Shown: positions 11,619 through 23,097, numbered from the stretch's first letter. The stretch is 64,000 nucleotides of DNA from Plectosphaerella cucumerina (GCA_020746995.1 JAGPXD010000001.1:3224001-3288000); one strand, 5' to 3'. Notes: generated from the letters alone by a model not told the origin. Made by a program: numbers and translations.

Positions 11619-12012
11619 ATGACGCGCGCCGTCCAGACTATCTCCCTCGCCCTCCTCGTCGGCTCTGTACGCCCCTCCCCCGCCAACCATCTCTCCCTGA
11701 TCCGTCTCCTGACCTTTCGCAGCTCTACCTCGCCTTCTTCCTGGAGCTGGTACCCCTCCCCTCGCACATCCAGGAGCAGATCATCCCGGTCGTGAGTTTC
11801 TGCAGCTCCCCTATCCCAGCCTTCGCGGCACTGACACCCTTGACCTGCAGCTTCCCTTTTGGGCCCTCGTCTCCTTCGGCGCATACCTCCTCGCCCGCCT
11901 GGGCTTCAATGTCATGACCTTCAACGACGTCCCCGCCGCTCACGACGAGCTCATGAAGGAGATCGATCTCGCCAAGGTGGACCTGAGGAAGCTGGGCGTC
12001 GATGTCGACTGA
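11619..12012 (+). CDS. DPM3: Dolichol-phosphate mannosyltransferase subunit 3
   Basis: This is the small ER membrane subunit that tethers and stabilises the catalytic DPM1 subunit, supplying dolichol-phosphate-mannose for N-glycosylation, O-mannosylation and GPI anchors. Three exons (11619-11666, 11723-11791, 11851-12012) join in phase 0 to give 92 residues, the usual length of this subunit. The first half has a hydrophobic pair of spans (TISLALLVGS-LYLAFFLELV and LPFWALVSFGAYLLARLGF). The second half is a short charged domain (FNDVPAAHDELMKEI then AKVDLRKLGVDVD), the conserved helix-rich tail that contacts DPM1. Intron 1 falls inside the first span and intron 2 just before the second. The start is the only ATG giving this architecture. 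Confidence 0.93.
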
Positions 12013-12378
12013 TTGGCTTCATGGGATATGGGCGGATCTACGCATGCTGATCATGGACTACACCAACCTATGTATGGGACACAGTCGGATGGCAGATGCG
12101 AGGATCTTGCAACAAAATAATAGAAAAATCAAGCTCTATTTGGCTGGCCCTTGTTACGAGATGAGGCATTGCGGGTCGGGACAAGTCAACTTGGTCCGAG
12201 GAACAGAGGTTCAATTCAGCTCTCTTTCCAGCCTTAGACCCAAGGTTTGACCAGCTGGCCCTCTCTCCCATCTCGTCGACAACCGCGTATGTTGCAACCA
12301 CCGAACATGCCCCATCATATCCTCCTCCCCGTGCTTCCTAGCAGCAGAACGCCGCGCAGTAAACGAAGCTATACACCC
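12013..12378. other. Convergent 3' flanks of DPM3 and the small secreted protein gene
   Basis: This 366-nt stretch lies between two stop codons on opposite strands. It contains an A-rich tract near 12110-12130 that could serve as a polyadenylation region. No gene is supported. Confidence 0.4.
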
Positions 12379-12612
12379 TCAGTCAGGCTCTTCAACAGCG
12401 GGATCACGGCGAACATACTGGCCGAGGGAGGCTCCCTTGTTGCGGACATCATCCGGGGGCGCGTTCCTGTAACAGTCGTTGCAGTTTTCGTAGTGGCAGC
12501 GCTTCTCGATTCGAGACATTTGGGCAGCGTCTTCCCGGCGCTCGGTCTCGCCCAGCGGAGAAGCGAGGGCCAGGCCGGCGAGGAGGGTGGCGAGAACAAC
12601 GGAGGTCTTCAT
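12379..12612 (-). CDS. Small secreted protein with a Lys-Arg processing site
   Basis: This is a single exon of 77 residues that I do not recognise. Residues 1-18 (MKTSVVLATLLAGLALAS) form a good signal peptide. A charged propeptide-like segment runs to K37-R38 (SRIEKR), a typical kexin site, leaving a mature peptide of about 39 residues beginning CHYENCNDCYRN. Only three cysteines (C39, C44, C47) remain, so either one stays unpaired or the peptide dimerises. The tail is charged (YVRRDPAVEEPD) and has a second dibasic RR. Size, secretion signal and processing site fit the effector-like or antimicrobial-like small secreted proteins of plant-associated fungi, but no function can be assigned. A TATA-like tctataag lies about 95 nt upstream. 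I looked for an intron extending the C-terminus and found no good donor. Confidence 0.65.
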   Translation of the reverse strand: MKTSVVLATLLAGLALASPLGETERREDAAQMSRIEKRCHYENCNDCYRNAPPDDVRNKGASLGQYVRRDPAVEEPD

Positions 12613-13805
12613 AATGTTAACTTGTGGGAAGAGGGGTTGTGATTTGTGATATGGCTGATGATGTTGGGTGAGATTTCCTTCGATCAAGTGCCGTACGGAC
12701 GTCTCTTATAGAATATCATCAGCAGTACGGCAGAGGTCTGTCAGTCCAAACCCATACCCCCAGGGTACGGAGGATGACCCCATCTCTGCATCATCTTTTC
12801 TTGGATGCTGCGTAGACGGTTCACTCGAAGTCCAGATTAAGTGCCCGATCCACCGATACCCCTCTTGTCTGCAGAATCCATCGCGTGTTCTTGGCGCATG
12901 GGAGAGGATGTCGTCGACAGGGAACGACCTGCACGAGCCAGGTTGGAAGACGAGGCCGTTTGAAAACTGAGCTCGCCCCTGGCGGACTGAACTGCATCCT
13001 CCCCGCAATGTCCCGCGAGAGGCCTGACCAAGGAGGAAGTCAGTATCACGACGAAACATTTATCTCCATCATCATACATCGCAACTTCAAACACGGCCTA
13101 TGGTTGACATCGAAGTCACAAAGTCTCATCTCTTGCAGTCACTTGTCCCTCCTAGAGGGTCTGAGAGTTGACGGTGACGGTCCAAGGCGAGGCCCAGAGA
13201 TTTGGGTAGCACACCTCGCCTCTCATGTCTGACCCTTGCTATCAACGGTTCATCCACTATGTTCACGAATGCAGTGAATGTACGGGTTACATGTCATCCG
13301 CAGCTGTGTGCATCGGCCGAGTTTGACCAATGATTCCTGTGTCGCAATGCATGGCCAGATGAATGTCACCAGACTTCACTGTGCGGCGCATCTTACACCC
13401 ACGTTGGACGTCGGGCCGCACGCCGATGCGCAACTTCAATTTATCCTGTCTTAGTGACTGCAACTGCGGATTGGCCGTCTGAACGCGTACACAGCCTGCA
13501 TCTGCACGGCGTCCGACTCCAGGGGAAGTCTGGGAGGCATGGCGAAGAGAATCTCCTACTGCCCAAGAACTGATCTCAGATACGAGGCAACTCCGGGAGC
13601 CCTACCCGCCATCCCGAGGCTCCAACCTGGACCAGAGCTCATTAGAGAATTCAAACGAGAAACACATCACGCTAGACACAGCATGTTGTCAAGTCAAGAA
13701 TCCCCGCTCCATTCAACCCTTGGTATCGTATCGTCTCGTATGCCTTCCTTGCCCGCAAGATCCCACCCATGCAGTCATAACGTCCGGCCAATCCTTCTCC
13801 ACAAA
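12613..13805. other. Intergenic, no supported gene
   Basis: This holds the promoter of the small secreted protein at its left and the 3' flank of the minus-strand nuclear-type protein at its right. Open frames are short, of mixed composition and without motifs. Confidence 0.45.
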
Positions 13806-16111
13806 TCAAGCCTTCACGTCGCCAGCCAGCAACGCAATGACAGTTCGCACGGCGGTCGACGGATCCTTCTCACCCCTGACCAGGCCCGCGAACACCTTTT
13901 GGATGGCCGGCAGTAGACTCCCGTCGCTGCTTTTATGCCCTGCGCGATGGTTAGTACGTTGTGGATAGGCGCTTCGATCCGTTTGGAGGACTTACACTTC
14001 CCAGGCATGCCTACCATGACGCCCACCTGACTGCGCCCTTCGCCCGTCCAGTCGAATTCGATCCGCCACTGCACACGGAGCCGAGACCACTTGTCCTCGT
14101 TCTCGCCCTCCTCGGGGATGGGTATCTCAAACGATGTGCGCCCCATGTGCGCCAGAACAGCAGCGCGTTTGGCGTGAGAGGATGACTGCGGGGCAAGCCC
14201 ACCCTCAGGCGTGCCATCTTCCTCGTCGTCCTCGTCCCTCCGCCTCTTCTTGCGCCGCCTGCTCATTCTCGCCTGCTTGGCAAGCTCGACCAGCCCCTCC
14301 TTCGTTTGCACCTGATGCTCGAGATCGCACCAGAACCGCGCCCTCTCGACGGCGATGCGGTACCACTCGCCCATGGCCCAGCACATGACGCTGACGTTGC
14401 GCTTGCCAGCGCACTGGGCCTCGATGAAGGGGCCGAGCTCGGCAATGGCGGCCGGGTCGAGCCGAGGCACGCGCAGCTCGGCTATGCGGAGGGTATCTGT
14501 ATTTACCGTCATCTCCATCTTTGCCGCGAACAAGCCCGGTGGCGACTTCGTTGAGATGGAGATGTTGTGCTGCCGGAAGAGGGGGCTATTAGGGTCCTCT
14601 TGGGGCAGCATGTGGGTAGTCGATGTGAGTGTGAAGGGTGTGAAGGCTTGAAGAAAGGGCAGCTGCTCCTCTGTCGACATGAGCACGGGCTCGTGCGACA
14701 CAGGCGGAAGAATTTCGTCTTGGGACCTGACGAGTGTCGCTGCTGCGTTTGACGTCGCCAGAGAGAACCATGATGTCGGCTCCATGGCTGCGCCGAAGAT
14801 CTGTGCGGCGAGGTCAGGCAGGTTAGGGATGGCGGCACCGTTGGCTGGCAGAAACTGCCGTCTCAGGAGCCGGACTATGGCCTCTGGATCCGGCGGTGGC
14901 TCCAATGCCTGCTTGCTGGAATTTCGACGCTGTAACCGGGCTTTCCGAATTCGCTCGTTCTCTTCCGTGGCCAGTGCGAGGTCGGCCTCTAGCTGCTTGG
15001 CCTCTGCCTTCAGCTTCTCCAGAAGAGCAGCCTTCTCGGGCAACGAGTCGTAGGCGACAAGCTTGCGAGCAGGGTGCGGACCGGTGGCGATTGGGTCTTC
15101 CAGGTCGTCGTCGTAATCGGCGTCATCATCTTCGTCGTCGTCGATTTCAATGACCAGGTCTCTGTCGGAGACTCTTGGCCGAACAGGGGACTTTCCCTTC
15201 AACTTGAGCTTCGATGGCTCTCCTTTCGTTTTGCCTTCTGACGGTGGACGTAACGGCGGCGCCTTCAGCGGCGAGGACTTGAGCTTGGAGCTTCTCCTTC
15301 GAGTGCGGAATGATGGCGAATCGTGGATCCCCGTTGCTGGAGACGTGACCACCGGGTCGTCTCGCCCAAGCTGGGTCGGTGTTGGTGGCAACTCTGCCTC
15401 TGGCTCCGGAGCAGGTACCGGAGGTGGTCGTGCAGCTTCAGGCTCGGAGCCGTGCCCTCCAGGCGGTGTGCGCTGCAGCACGCGGCCAGCGAATGGGTTG
15501 AAGTCTTCCTCCGGGCTTCCTTCGACCGGTGGGAGAGGCCTTGGGATAGGCCTCACAGGGGAGCGCCGAGGTAGGGCGCTCATTCCTCCTCCATTCCTGC
15601 GTGCAGGGCCGCGTGACGGAGTGCCGACAGAGCTGGGTTGGGCTCCCTCTGTGGCTTGCGACACCGGGGTGCTGTCAACCCGTGGCGCTAGTCGAGCGCG
15701 CAAGGTCTCGTCAAGAATATCTCGTCCGCTCCGTCGTCTTGGCGGCTGGGATAGCGAAGGCGGCGTGTCGGCATCCTCAGCAGGTGGATTGACCCCTAAG
15801 GCTGCTGTAATTTGGCCAGAGGCCGGTGCATCCTGCTCGTTGTCATAGTCGTCGTCGATAGCTTGACTTGCGCCCCTCACGGGCGAAGCTTGTTCCCTCT
15901 GTCGCTGGGATGACCGGCGGCGTTCGAGAATGTCGGGATTCGAGCGCGCAAGGCTGGACTTGGTCGGCGACGCGAAAGACGGTCGTTTGGGTCGTGGTGG
16001 TCTCGTTGGTTCCGTTGGCGCGGCTGGTACGGGTTCTTGACTTTCAGCTGTGCGGATCGGTATGCTTGTGCGCGGGGAAATTCTGCGGCGCTTGGGCGCG
16101 GATTCCTCCAT
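13806..16111 (-). CDS. Large, mostly disordered nuclear-type protein with a folded C-terminal domain
   Basis: Two exons (16111-13996 and 13939-13806, intron 56 nt, gtaagt...gcgcag) give 749 residues. Without the splice the frame runs into unrelated sequence. With it, the C-terminus continues smoothly as GKWHKSSDGSLLPAIQKVF and ends GDVKA. The N-terminal 330 residues are Pro/Ser/Arg-rich and basic, start with an apparent nuclear signal (APKRRRISPR), and contain SGRDILDETLRARLAPR. An acidic tract (IEIDDDEDDDADYDDD) is followed by a predicted coiled coil (LEKLKAEAKQLEADLALATE). The last 300 residues look folded, interrupted by a basic-acidic loop (RRRKKRRRDEDDEEDG). A kinetochore or chromatin role is conceivable from the coiled coil plus strand-rich C-terminal domain, but I cannot place it in a named family. 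It shares a 576-nt divergent upstream region with the next gene. Confidence 0.75.
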
Positions 16112-16687
16112 TGTTCACGCCTGATGCATTGAGCTGAAGTGCAGGCCGAGTCGCGAGTTCTGGTCCGCGTGCTGTGGTGTTGGGCGATTCTGCCGTGACA
16201 CAAGGTACTGGCTGCGGTGTCGAGCGGTTGTGTTGTTGATGGTGGGACGCGTCTGGATGCGCTCGGCGCGCTACCGCCTTCCGAATTGGGGTGTCTGGAC
16301 AACCGACCGAGGTGCCTGTCCACAGGACACTGCCAGCGAGTCGCAAGACCAGCAATAGCAGCAGTTCGGATGAAATGCTATGATTGATCCAATATGACCT
16401 GAATCGACATTGAAGAACCGCGTTTACATGGGACATCCATGCATGCGCTTTGAATCATCACCTCTGGCTTCTGCGAAAAACCATGTGCTATCTCACGTGA
16501 CACGGGATGACGTCGGATCGGGACACGCCGGCAATCCGGTCATCCAAACTCGATGCTCCGAAGCCGACAACTTTTCCTTGCCCGAGCCCCGACCCGTCGC
16601 CCCCTAAATAGCCATCCACCCGCGATTACCTCACGCCCCTCCTCCGCCTCCCCTCCTCGACCCTCCGTGCGACGCACTCCCTTCACG
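16112..16687. promoter_or_regulatory. Shared divergent promoter region
   Basis: This 576-nt spacer separates divergent start codons at 16111 (-) and 16688 (+). It includes a CACGTGA-like element near 16494-16502 and a pyrimidine-rich leader just before 16688. No gene is seen. Confidence 0.4.
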
Positions 16688-17511
16688 ATGGCCGCCCCTG
16701 GTAGACTCCTCCCGCGCCTGCGGCCTTTTGTCGCCGCTCGCGCTCCCTCGGCTCGCTTCGCGTCGACGGACACCATCAAGTCCCAGACGCCTCCCACCCC
16801 GATCGAGCCGTCCAAGAAGCAGGCTCACCCCATCGGCCCCTTCTACCAGGCCATGCTCGACACCCCCATGCCCACCGGCCAGAAGACCGAGCAGCCCCCC
16901 GTGACCGCCGCCCCCAAGGCGACCCCGGCGCGCAAGACCCGTGAGTGATCTCCCTCTGTTCCCCCTCCAGCACGCCGGCTGAACCCCCCGCTGAAGCCAC
17001 AGAACCACAGGCGGAACCGTCAACATCTAAGCAGCCCCCTGCTCTCGCCGCCTTCGAAAAGACCGCCGCCGAGAAGGCCGCCAGCATCTTTGGGTCTACC
17101 GAATCACGCCTCAAGAAGATGGAGGAGTATCGCCAGAGCAAGTCCTCGGTGATCGAGGGCGTGACCGTGCCCCCGAAACCCCAGGAGCCCGACAATTGCT
17201 GCATGAGCGGATGCGTCAACTGCGTGTGGGAACGGTTCCGGGAGGACATGGAGGATTTCAAGGCGGCTACCGCGGAGGTGCAGAGGCGGCAGGAGGCACG
17301 CGAAGCTGGTGTCAGCGGCAGCGAGCCGGTGGACGTGAGCTTGGACGACGGCAGCACTGGTACAGACGCGAGCTTGCCGACCAAGCCGAGCGCGGCGAAG
17401 AACATGTGGGACGATTCATTGTATCAAGATTTGCCAGTCGGGATCCGGGAGTTCATGAAGACGGAGAGGAAGCTGAAAGAGGCGCATGGGAAGGAGGGGA
17501 CGCTGGGCTGA
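16688..17511 (+). CDS. Mitochondrial oxidoreductase-like domain protein (OXLD1-like)
   Basis: The protein contains the short Cys-rich oxidoreductase-like N-terminal domain found in fungal and animal mitochondrial proteins such as human OXLD1; its biochemical role is poorly known. Exon 1 is 16688-16940. The in-frame acceptor is the cag ending at 17002, making a 62-nt intron; the nearer cag at 16970 would give a 30-nt intron and the wrong frame. The product is 253 residues. Residues 1-25 (GRLLPRLRPFVAARAPSARF) look like a mitochondrial targeting peptide. The diagnostic motif PDNCCMSGCVNCVWERF lies mid-protein with four cysteines in C-C-x3-C-x2-C spacing, followed by a Glu/Gln-rich helix. The C-terminus (LYQDLPVGIREFMKTERKLK) resembles other fungal members. 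Flanking linkers are Pro/Ala-rich and probably disordered. Confidence 0.85.
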
Positions 17512-17864
17512 ATCGCATGCTGACCCGGACGTCCTTCCTCGTTTCAACATTGCGCAATAGATCATCAGTGGCGCAATTGGCGCTCGAGATATCCATCATC
17601 ATAGACTTCACTTCCCGGCCACGAACTTGGCATCCTCGGACGATCGTCTGCGCCTGGCTTCAGCAGGCACTCGTGCTTCCGCCCGTCAAATGCGTGTCTC
17701 AAAGATGCTATCATATCCCATTCGTGGTATCGGTAAGAGTGTTGGCTATGCGCGCCATATCGGCGTCAACCCTCTTCATATGCATGTAAAAATGTTGGGT
17801 CCCGGAGTCCCGCGCCTCGCTCTGAATAGCGCGGCTCCCCGGCGTCTCCTGTCTCTCCATAAAT
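17512..17864. other. Convergent 3' flanks
   Basis: This 353-nt spacer lies between the stop codons of the OXLD1-like gene (+) and the phosphoribosyltransferase (-). No gene or repeat is seen. Confidence 0.4.
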
Positions 17865-18734
17865 CTAGTTGCCTCCCCGGGCGACGGCGGCAGCAGCCTG
17901 GCGGTCGTGCTCGTCAATGTCGACGGCCTCCCAGGGGTAGTTGATCCAGGCGTCGCCGACGGTGCGGGCGGCCAGGTAGCGGCCGGCCGAGGTCATCTCC
18001 GAGGGCAGGGTGCCCTTCTTCTGCTTGTCCTTGTTCTGCGGGAGGAGGTCAGCTAGGGTTTCTTCGAGAGGGGGAAGCCGCGGCGGCACTCACATGCAGA
18101 ACGAAGATGCTAAACTCGGTGGCCTTGTCGGTGTTGAGCCTCTTCCTGGCGGCCTCGACGTCCTTCTCGAGCTCCTTGACGGCGTACTCGAGGGTGGTCC
18201 TGGTGTCATCAACCTCATCAACGATGAGGACGCGCTTGCCGACCAGGTTCTCCATCTCGCCCAGGGCGCTCAGGTCGAGCCACTGGGTACGAGTGACCTT
18301 TGTTCCCGGAATCTCGGGGACGCCGGGGGTGGCATTTCCGCCCTCGGTCTCGGGGAGGGTCTCGTAGAGGGAGAGGCCGATGGCCTGGATCGGGATGTTG
18401 GGGCTTCCGGGCTGCTTGAGGAAGGAGCGCAGGATGCGGGCGGGGACGTAGCCGCCGCCGCCGATGGCGACGATGAGATGGGGCTTGAAGTTGTCGAGGA
18501 TCTGCTGGGCGGACTCCTGGCAGAGCTTGTGGACCTGCGATGGGGGGAGCACCATGTCAGCGGGGTCATCGTAGGACGGGCGGTGGGCGGTGGGCTGCGG
18601 GCGGAAGCAAGGCTGCCTGCATGTGTCTCGGACGCCTGCATGGCGAGAGTCGCACAAGAGCATAGAGACTGCGTTCTTCGGGGAAGGAGACTCACGTCGT
18701 TGTAGGTGACGAAGATCTTCTCGATTTCGGACAT
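17865..18734 (-). CDS. Purine phosphoribosyltransferase (hypoxanthine/xanthine-guanine type, Hpt1/Xpt1-like)
   Basis: This is a predicted salvage enzyme that joins a purine base to PRPP to form the nucleotide monophosphate, in the cytosol. Three exons (18734-18696, 18534-18094, 18035-17865) join in phase 0 to give 216 residues, close to the 209-221 of yeast Xpt1 and Hpt1. Motifs: HLIVAIGGGGYVPARILRSF (substrate and pyrophosphate loop), KRVLIVDEVDDTRTTLEYA (the PRPP-binding motif with the acidic pair) and INYPWE near the C-terminus (base-binding aromatic). The first exon encodes MSEIEKIFVTYND, matching the short N-terminus of the fungal enzymes. The first intron is long for this window (161 nt). 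Distinguishing hypoxanthine-guanine from xanthine-guanine specificity is not possible by eye. Confidence 0.88.
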
Positions 18735-19556
18735 CTTGAAGGCTTGGGTTGCGATGCGACGCACGGGAGGGTGTTGGAGAGGTAAATGACGGGAGAATGA
18801 CGAGGCTCTGGAAGATGGTTTTTGAACTTGAAACGCGGACGGTTGACGAGAGAAGACCTCCTGACGCTGACTCTGCCGAAGGAACGATGAATTTGTAGTA
18901 GACCGAGACTGAAGCACCCGCGCAGGCCCAGGCCAAAAAACCACCCCGCTGTTGCCTCCGAAGATTTTTTGCCCGGCCACTGGCGAGTGCCCCGCGTTGC
19001 GCCGGCGCAGGCAGAGATGCCCCGCACCTGGGCCGCCAGCGAGCGCGTCGAGCGCCCGAGTTCTCGACCCGCCCCATCGGAGTCGGCCGACGACACAGGG
19101 ATGCGCCTCCTTTTTCTGCCGCTACGTCACTGCCCGTGACGGCCTCGTCCGCTATGGGGCCTTGGTGCCAAGAGCTTCTGTTGCCGGGGTGACTGGACTT
19201 TAGGGGTTCAACTCAGATTAGTCGCTCAACGAAAGATCCTATGTCTGGACATGTTCGTCGAGTCAGAATCTCAGGTTTATCTCGCTATCGGGCAAGTTTT
19301 GGATATCTAAATCTTTCACTTAAGGGACCACTGAAGGGGCAGAGCATCTCATCAAAGGAGATCGTTGCAGCGCTAACCTTTTAAATTAATGAAACTCCAA
19401 GCCATCCCACGTCGGCATGATGACCCTAGTCCAGAGCTTGCTGGGACAGAGAGCTAGCCTCTTCACTTGATTAACAAAATCACGTGGCATTCACTTCCAG
19501 GTCAGGACCCAAGTTGCCAGAAATGCAGCTCCTCGAGCCAGATCCCCTTATATGCA
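18735..19556. other. Intergenic, no supported gene
   Basis: The left part is the promoter and leader of the phosphoribosyltransferase gene. The right part is AT-richer and forms the 3' flank of the next minus-strand gene. No RNA gene or repeat is recognised. Confidence 0.45.
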
Positions 19557-20182
19557 TCAAGACTTAGTGACAAACTTGATCACAACCTTTGCGTCGTCAA
19601 CTTGAGATGTTAGCACTCCTTTGAATTGGGAATAGTATCAGTGGTGTAAATGCACTTACGGCCCTGCAGGTCTGCGAACACTTGGCCACCCTCAGCAATC
19701 AGACCGCCACCTGCGTGGAAGCGCTGTCAGTAAACCCGTTGCAAAGATGGAGTGGAAGCAAATATGTCCCGTTTCATACCACCAAAGCGAAGCTTGTACG
19801 AGTCGCCGCTCTTCTCGACGGAGACGGCCTGTGACTGAGTCGCGTCATCGCCGTTGGGGAACCAGAACACCTCTTTCGGCATGAAGCTTCGGTTTTCTAC
19901 CGTATAGCGGCTGAGAATATGCCCATCCGAGGAGAGCCGGCTGTCTTTCAGGGTGAACACTGCAGCGACGCCCGAGTTTGATACTCGAGCTTGCGTTCGC
20001 TCCTGAATCTGGTCGGTCAACTTGACGATGGGCACGCCACCAATCTCAACCGTGAAAGGTTTCTCGAGCGAGCTCATGGCGAATCCGAGTAGTGATTTAG
20101 TTTGCTCCGAGTGTGAAATCAGAATCCACACGAGAACCGCAAGGAGTAGAAGAGGGGATGGCCTGGACGGTGGAAGGGCCAT
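19557..20182 (-). CDS. Hypothetical small protein with an N-terminal membrane anchor
   Basis: The three-exon model is 20182-19780, 19710-19660 and 19600-19557, giving 165 residues. The start is the first true ATG (MALPPSRPSP). Introns are 69 and 59 nt. The second acceptor could instead lie 18 nt upstream, adding six in-frame residues; I prefer the one right after a gctaac branch site. Residues about 10-25 (PLLLLAVLVWILISH) form a hydrophobic signal anchor. A second ATG (MSSLEKPFTVEIGGV) would give a soluble 131-residue form. The body alternates short strands (VEIGGVPIVKL, ILSRYTVENRSF, EVFWFPNGDDAT, SYKLRFGGGGLIAEGG) and ends KVVIKFVTKS, suggesting a beta-rich domain. I do not recognise the family. 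The low cysteine content argues against an effector-type secreted peptide. Confidence 0.6.
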
Positions 20183-21702
20183 TTCCTTTGCAAGGGCGGA
20201 CGACAAGCAAGGTGATTCAAAAGCGGGGGAGGGGCTAGTATGGCGTCAGCCACTGTTAGCAGCTGCGACGGCTTCACAGAAGATTTCAAGTGGAGAGGCC
20301 GCATGCACGACACCGCAACGCAAAGCTGCTGTGACCAGTAACTGCGCTTTATACGCTCGACCCCGGCCGGCAGGGCGCCGGGGAAGATCACGGGTCACGG
20401 CCCGAAGCGAGAAGGTGTGGAAGACACAGCAATAATCGGCGGCTTCGGTCGCGGTAGTCTTGGCTCCTTTAAGCATGTGGATAATCATGCACAGTCTATC
20501 TGTGCCAGCTGCCCCATTGAGCCGTAGCGGCATACGGGGACGGTTAGATATCAATCAGCTCCGGCAGTAGAAGCTTTGACATGAGGTGGCCTCGGGCTAA
20601 TTGTCTCTGCGCATGGCTGCCTTTCCGGCCCATCAAGGTTGCAATGTACCCGTGGGGATCTCCCCTGACGATGATGTTATCAGCTAGCCGCCGGCAGATC
20701 GCAGACCAGGGCCAAGTTTCGGTGAACCATCTTCCAGAAGACGGCTTTTACCTTCTACAATCGGAAAGACGTCCTCCTATCTGAAACGAGGTATTCTTAA
20801 GACAGAGAGTTCAGTCGCACATAAGCTTTTCGAAGAGGGAAGTTCAGGCGCGGAGGGCGCGTGGGATAAGCACATGCAGCTTTGGAGTCTGAGCTACGGT
20901 GCTGGATGCACCGAAACAAGAAAACCCGTTGAGGCCGACAAACGCTGCTTGAACCGCCTCCTCCATTCTTGCTTCGACGACTTGCAATTCTCTTCTTGAA
21001 AGACCAAAGGAAGTACTCGGGCCTTTGGAATTCCCTGGCTGCGCAGTCGAACGATACTATCCATAACTGCTATCTCCCCGTCATATCCTCGGCTCGAACC
21101 ACGAAGCCACCCTCAATGGCTGCCCTTGATAGGACAGTACCATCCTGAACGCAATGGGACGCTAGCGGTGAGCACGTTTACGGATGCAGCTACGTAGCTA
21201 GAATCACGAGACTGGCTAAATGGGAACAACTTTCCTTTCAGGGACATTGTCCATGTGCGCTCACGGCTGTGGCCCCTGATGGGGAAGGCGTTTAGCTTTC
21301 TCCATCACTGCATGTTAATCGCGCGATGGACCATACATGCGTCCCACGTACAGCCCGAAGTCAACTCCATCGTCATTTTCTGGTGGAAGCATTTGGTCCT
21401 TCGGAAAGGGCGGCTTCTTGCCAGCCATCAAGGCCACAGATCGACATTCTCGAGACATGTACGCACGGCATTATGGACGAGACGGGAAGGTCAGAAGCAT
21501 CAAAATCACGCAGCATAACATGTTGCAGCATGGCCAGCTTGTATTTCAACTCCATCAAGCTTGACAGATACCATCGTGGGAGCAATACTTAAAGAGAAGA
21601 TGTGCTCCCATGATCATCATTTGACGGACCAGATCATACCAGCAACAAACGAGTCTCAGTTCTTCTCTGCCTCTATTCTTCCCAACCCCTTCTTCAGTCG
21701 CC
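20183..21702. other. Intergenic, no supported gene
   Basis: This is a 1.5-kb spacer between divergent starts at 20182 (-) and 21703 (+). It is less GC-rich than the flanking genes. Open frames are at most about 150 codons and show no family motif. I see no tRNA and no repeat. Confidence 0.45.
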
Positions 21703-22526
21703 ATGCTCTTCAAGCCCGTTATCACTGCCCTCGCCCTCGCGGGCTCGGCCTTCGCCGCTCCCGCTCCTGTTCCGCAGGAAAGCCTCCAGATCGTTGGTGG
21801 TGTCGCGGCCTCGGCTGGCGACTTCCCTTTCATCGTGTCCCTCCAGCGCAGCGGTTCCCACTTCTGCGGCGGCACCCTGCTGAATGCCAACACCGTTCTC
21901 ACGGCCGCTCACTGCAGCACCGGCGTCTCGGCTTCGTCCGTCAGCGTTCGGGCCGGCTCCCTCAACCGCTCGTCCGGCGGCACTGTCGTTCGTGTTTCGT
22001 CCATCACGATCCACCCTAGCTACGCCGCGAGCCGCTACAACAACGACGTTGCCATCTGGAAGCTTTCCACTTCCATCCCCACCAGCTCTTCCATCAGCTA
22101 CGCCACTCTGGCCGCTGCGGGCTCCGATCCCGTTGCTGGATCTACTGCATCAGTTGCTGGCTGGTAAGTTCCCTTCTCTTTCACTCACTGGAGCAGACTA
22201 ACCTTTCTACCCATAGGGGCACCACCACCTCCGGCGGCTCGACTCTTCCCGCCGCCCTCAGGAAGGTCGATGTTCCCATCGTGTCCCGCGCTTCCTGCCG
22301 CGCCTCTTACGGAACCTCTGCTGTCACTGACAACATGGTCTGCGCTGGTCTCGCCGCTGGTGGCAAGGACTCCTGCCAGGGTGACTCTGGCGGCCCTCTC
22401 ATCAACGCGAGCACCCGTGTTCTGATTGGTGTTGTCTCTTGGGGCGAGGGATGCGCTGCCCCCGATGCTCCTGGTGTCTACGCTCGCGTCGGCAGCCTCC
22501 GCACTTTCATCAACCAGTACCTGTAA
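21703..22526 (+). CDS. Secreted trypsin-like serine protease (chymotrypsin family S1)
   Basis: This extracellular endopeptidase is predicted to cut after Lys/Arg. Two exons (21703-22163 and 22217-22526, intron 53 nt) give 256 residues. Residues 1-19 are a signal peptide and about ten residues of propeptide end before I30-V-G-G, the classic activation site. The catalytic triad is H70 (VLTAAHC), D115 (NNDVAIWKL) and S211 (GDSGGP). D205 in GKDSCQGDSGGP is the S1-pocket aspartate that gives trypsin specificity. Cys pairs around His70, the domain-2 loop and the Ser211 loop match the family. The intron falls in the Trp codon of the VAGWGTT strand. The gene is close in type to the Fusarium trypsin; such enzymes are common in plant- and insect-associated ascomycetes. 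The propeptide ends in Gln, so autocatalysis is unlikely to activate it. Confidence 0.95.
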
Positions 22527-23097
22527 GGGGTCCATGCGCTGTAGTGCGCTAAAGATGATGTGGGTTGCCATGCAAGTTGGGTTTGATTCAGGGGTGCGGC
22601 ATTTGAGCGGTCTGTTGGGACCAGAGAGGTCTTTCTGCGGGGAGAGGTAGGAGAAGAAACTTTGGAGGAAAGCAGTTTGGCAAAGGTATGGACGTGGAGG
22701 ATACTTGAAGTATTGCGAATGATTTTGAGACAACCTTTGGTATAGGGTAGTGCGCATTTTCTTTTGGAATTACTTTAGTTATATACGTCTCGTCCCTTCC
22801 AGGGAAACAAGCTAGGAGTAAGGCCCGCGGGAATGTGTTAGTATCTCCGCCTTTGCAAACCGTCTCATTAAGTACTAAGACGATGAAGCGCGCGAGGGGT
22901 TAGCACTAACCCGTTAAGCACTACCGCCTCCGAGTCTGTCAGCCTCAACTTCAGCCCTGGGAGCTTCACAACTTTAAATCAGGCTTGCTTTCCCAGGCAG
23001 CCGACAAGCTGAGCGCTACCAGATCCGACAAACAAAAACCGGGGGACCTCGCAATCATGGCAGCAAAGGCATTCTTCCAGCAACACCCAACACCATA
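22527..23097. other. Spacer between the trypsin gene and the membrane protein gene
   Basis: This 571-nt stretch holds the 3' flank of the protease and the promoter of the downstream same-strand gene. Nothing else is supported. Confidence 0.4.

Noticed and set aside
16971..17002. A nearer acceptor (cag at 16968-16970) for the OXLD1-like gene
   Set aside because: It would make a 30-nt intron and shift the frame away from the Cys-rich motif. The acceptor at 17002 gives a normal intron and the right frame.
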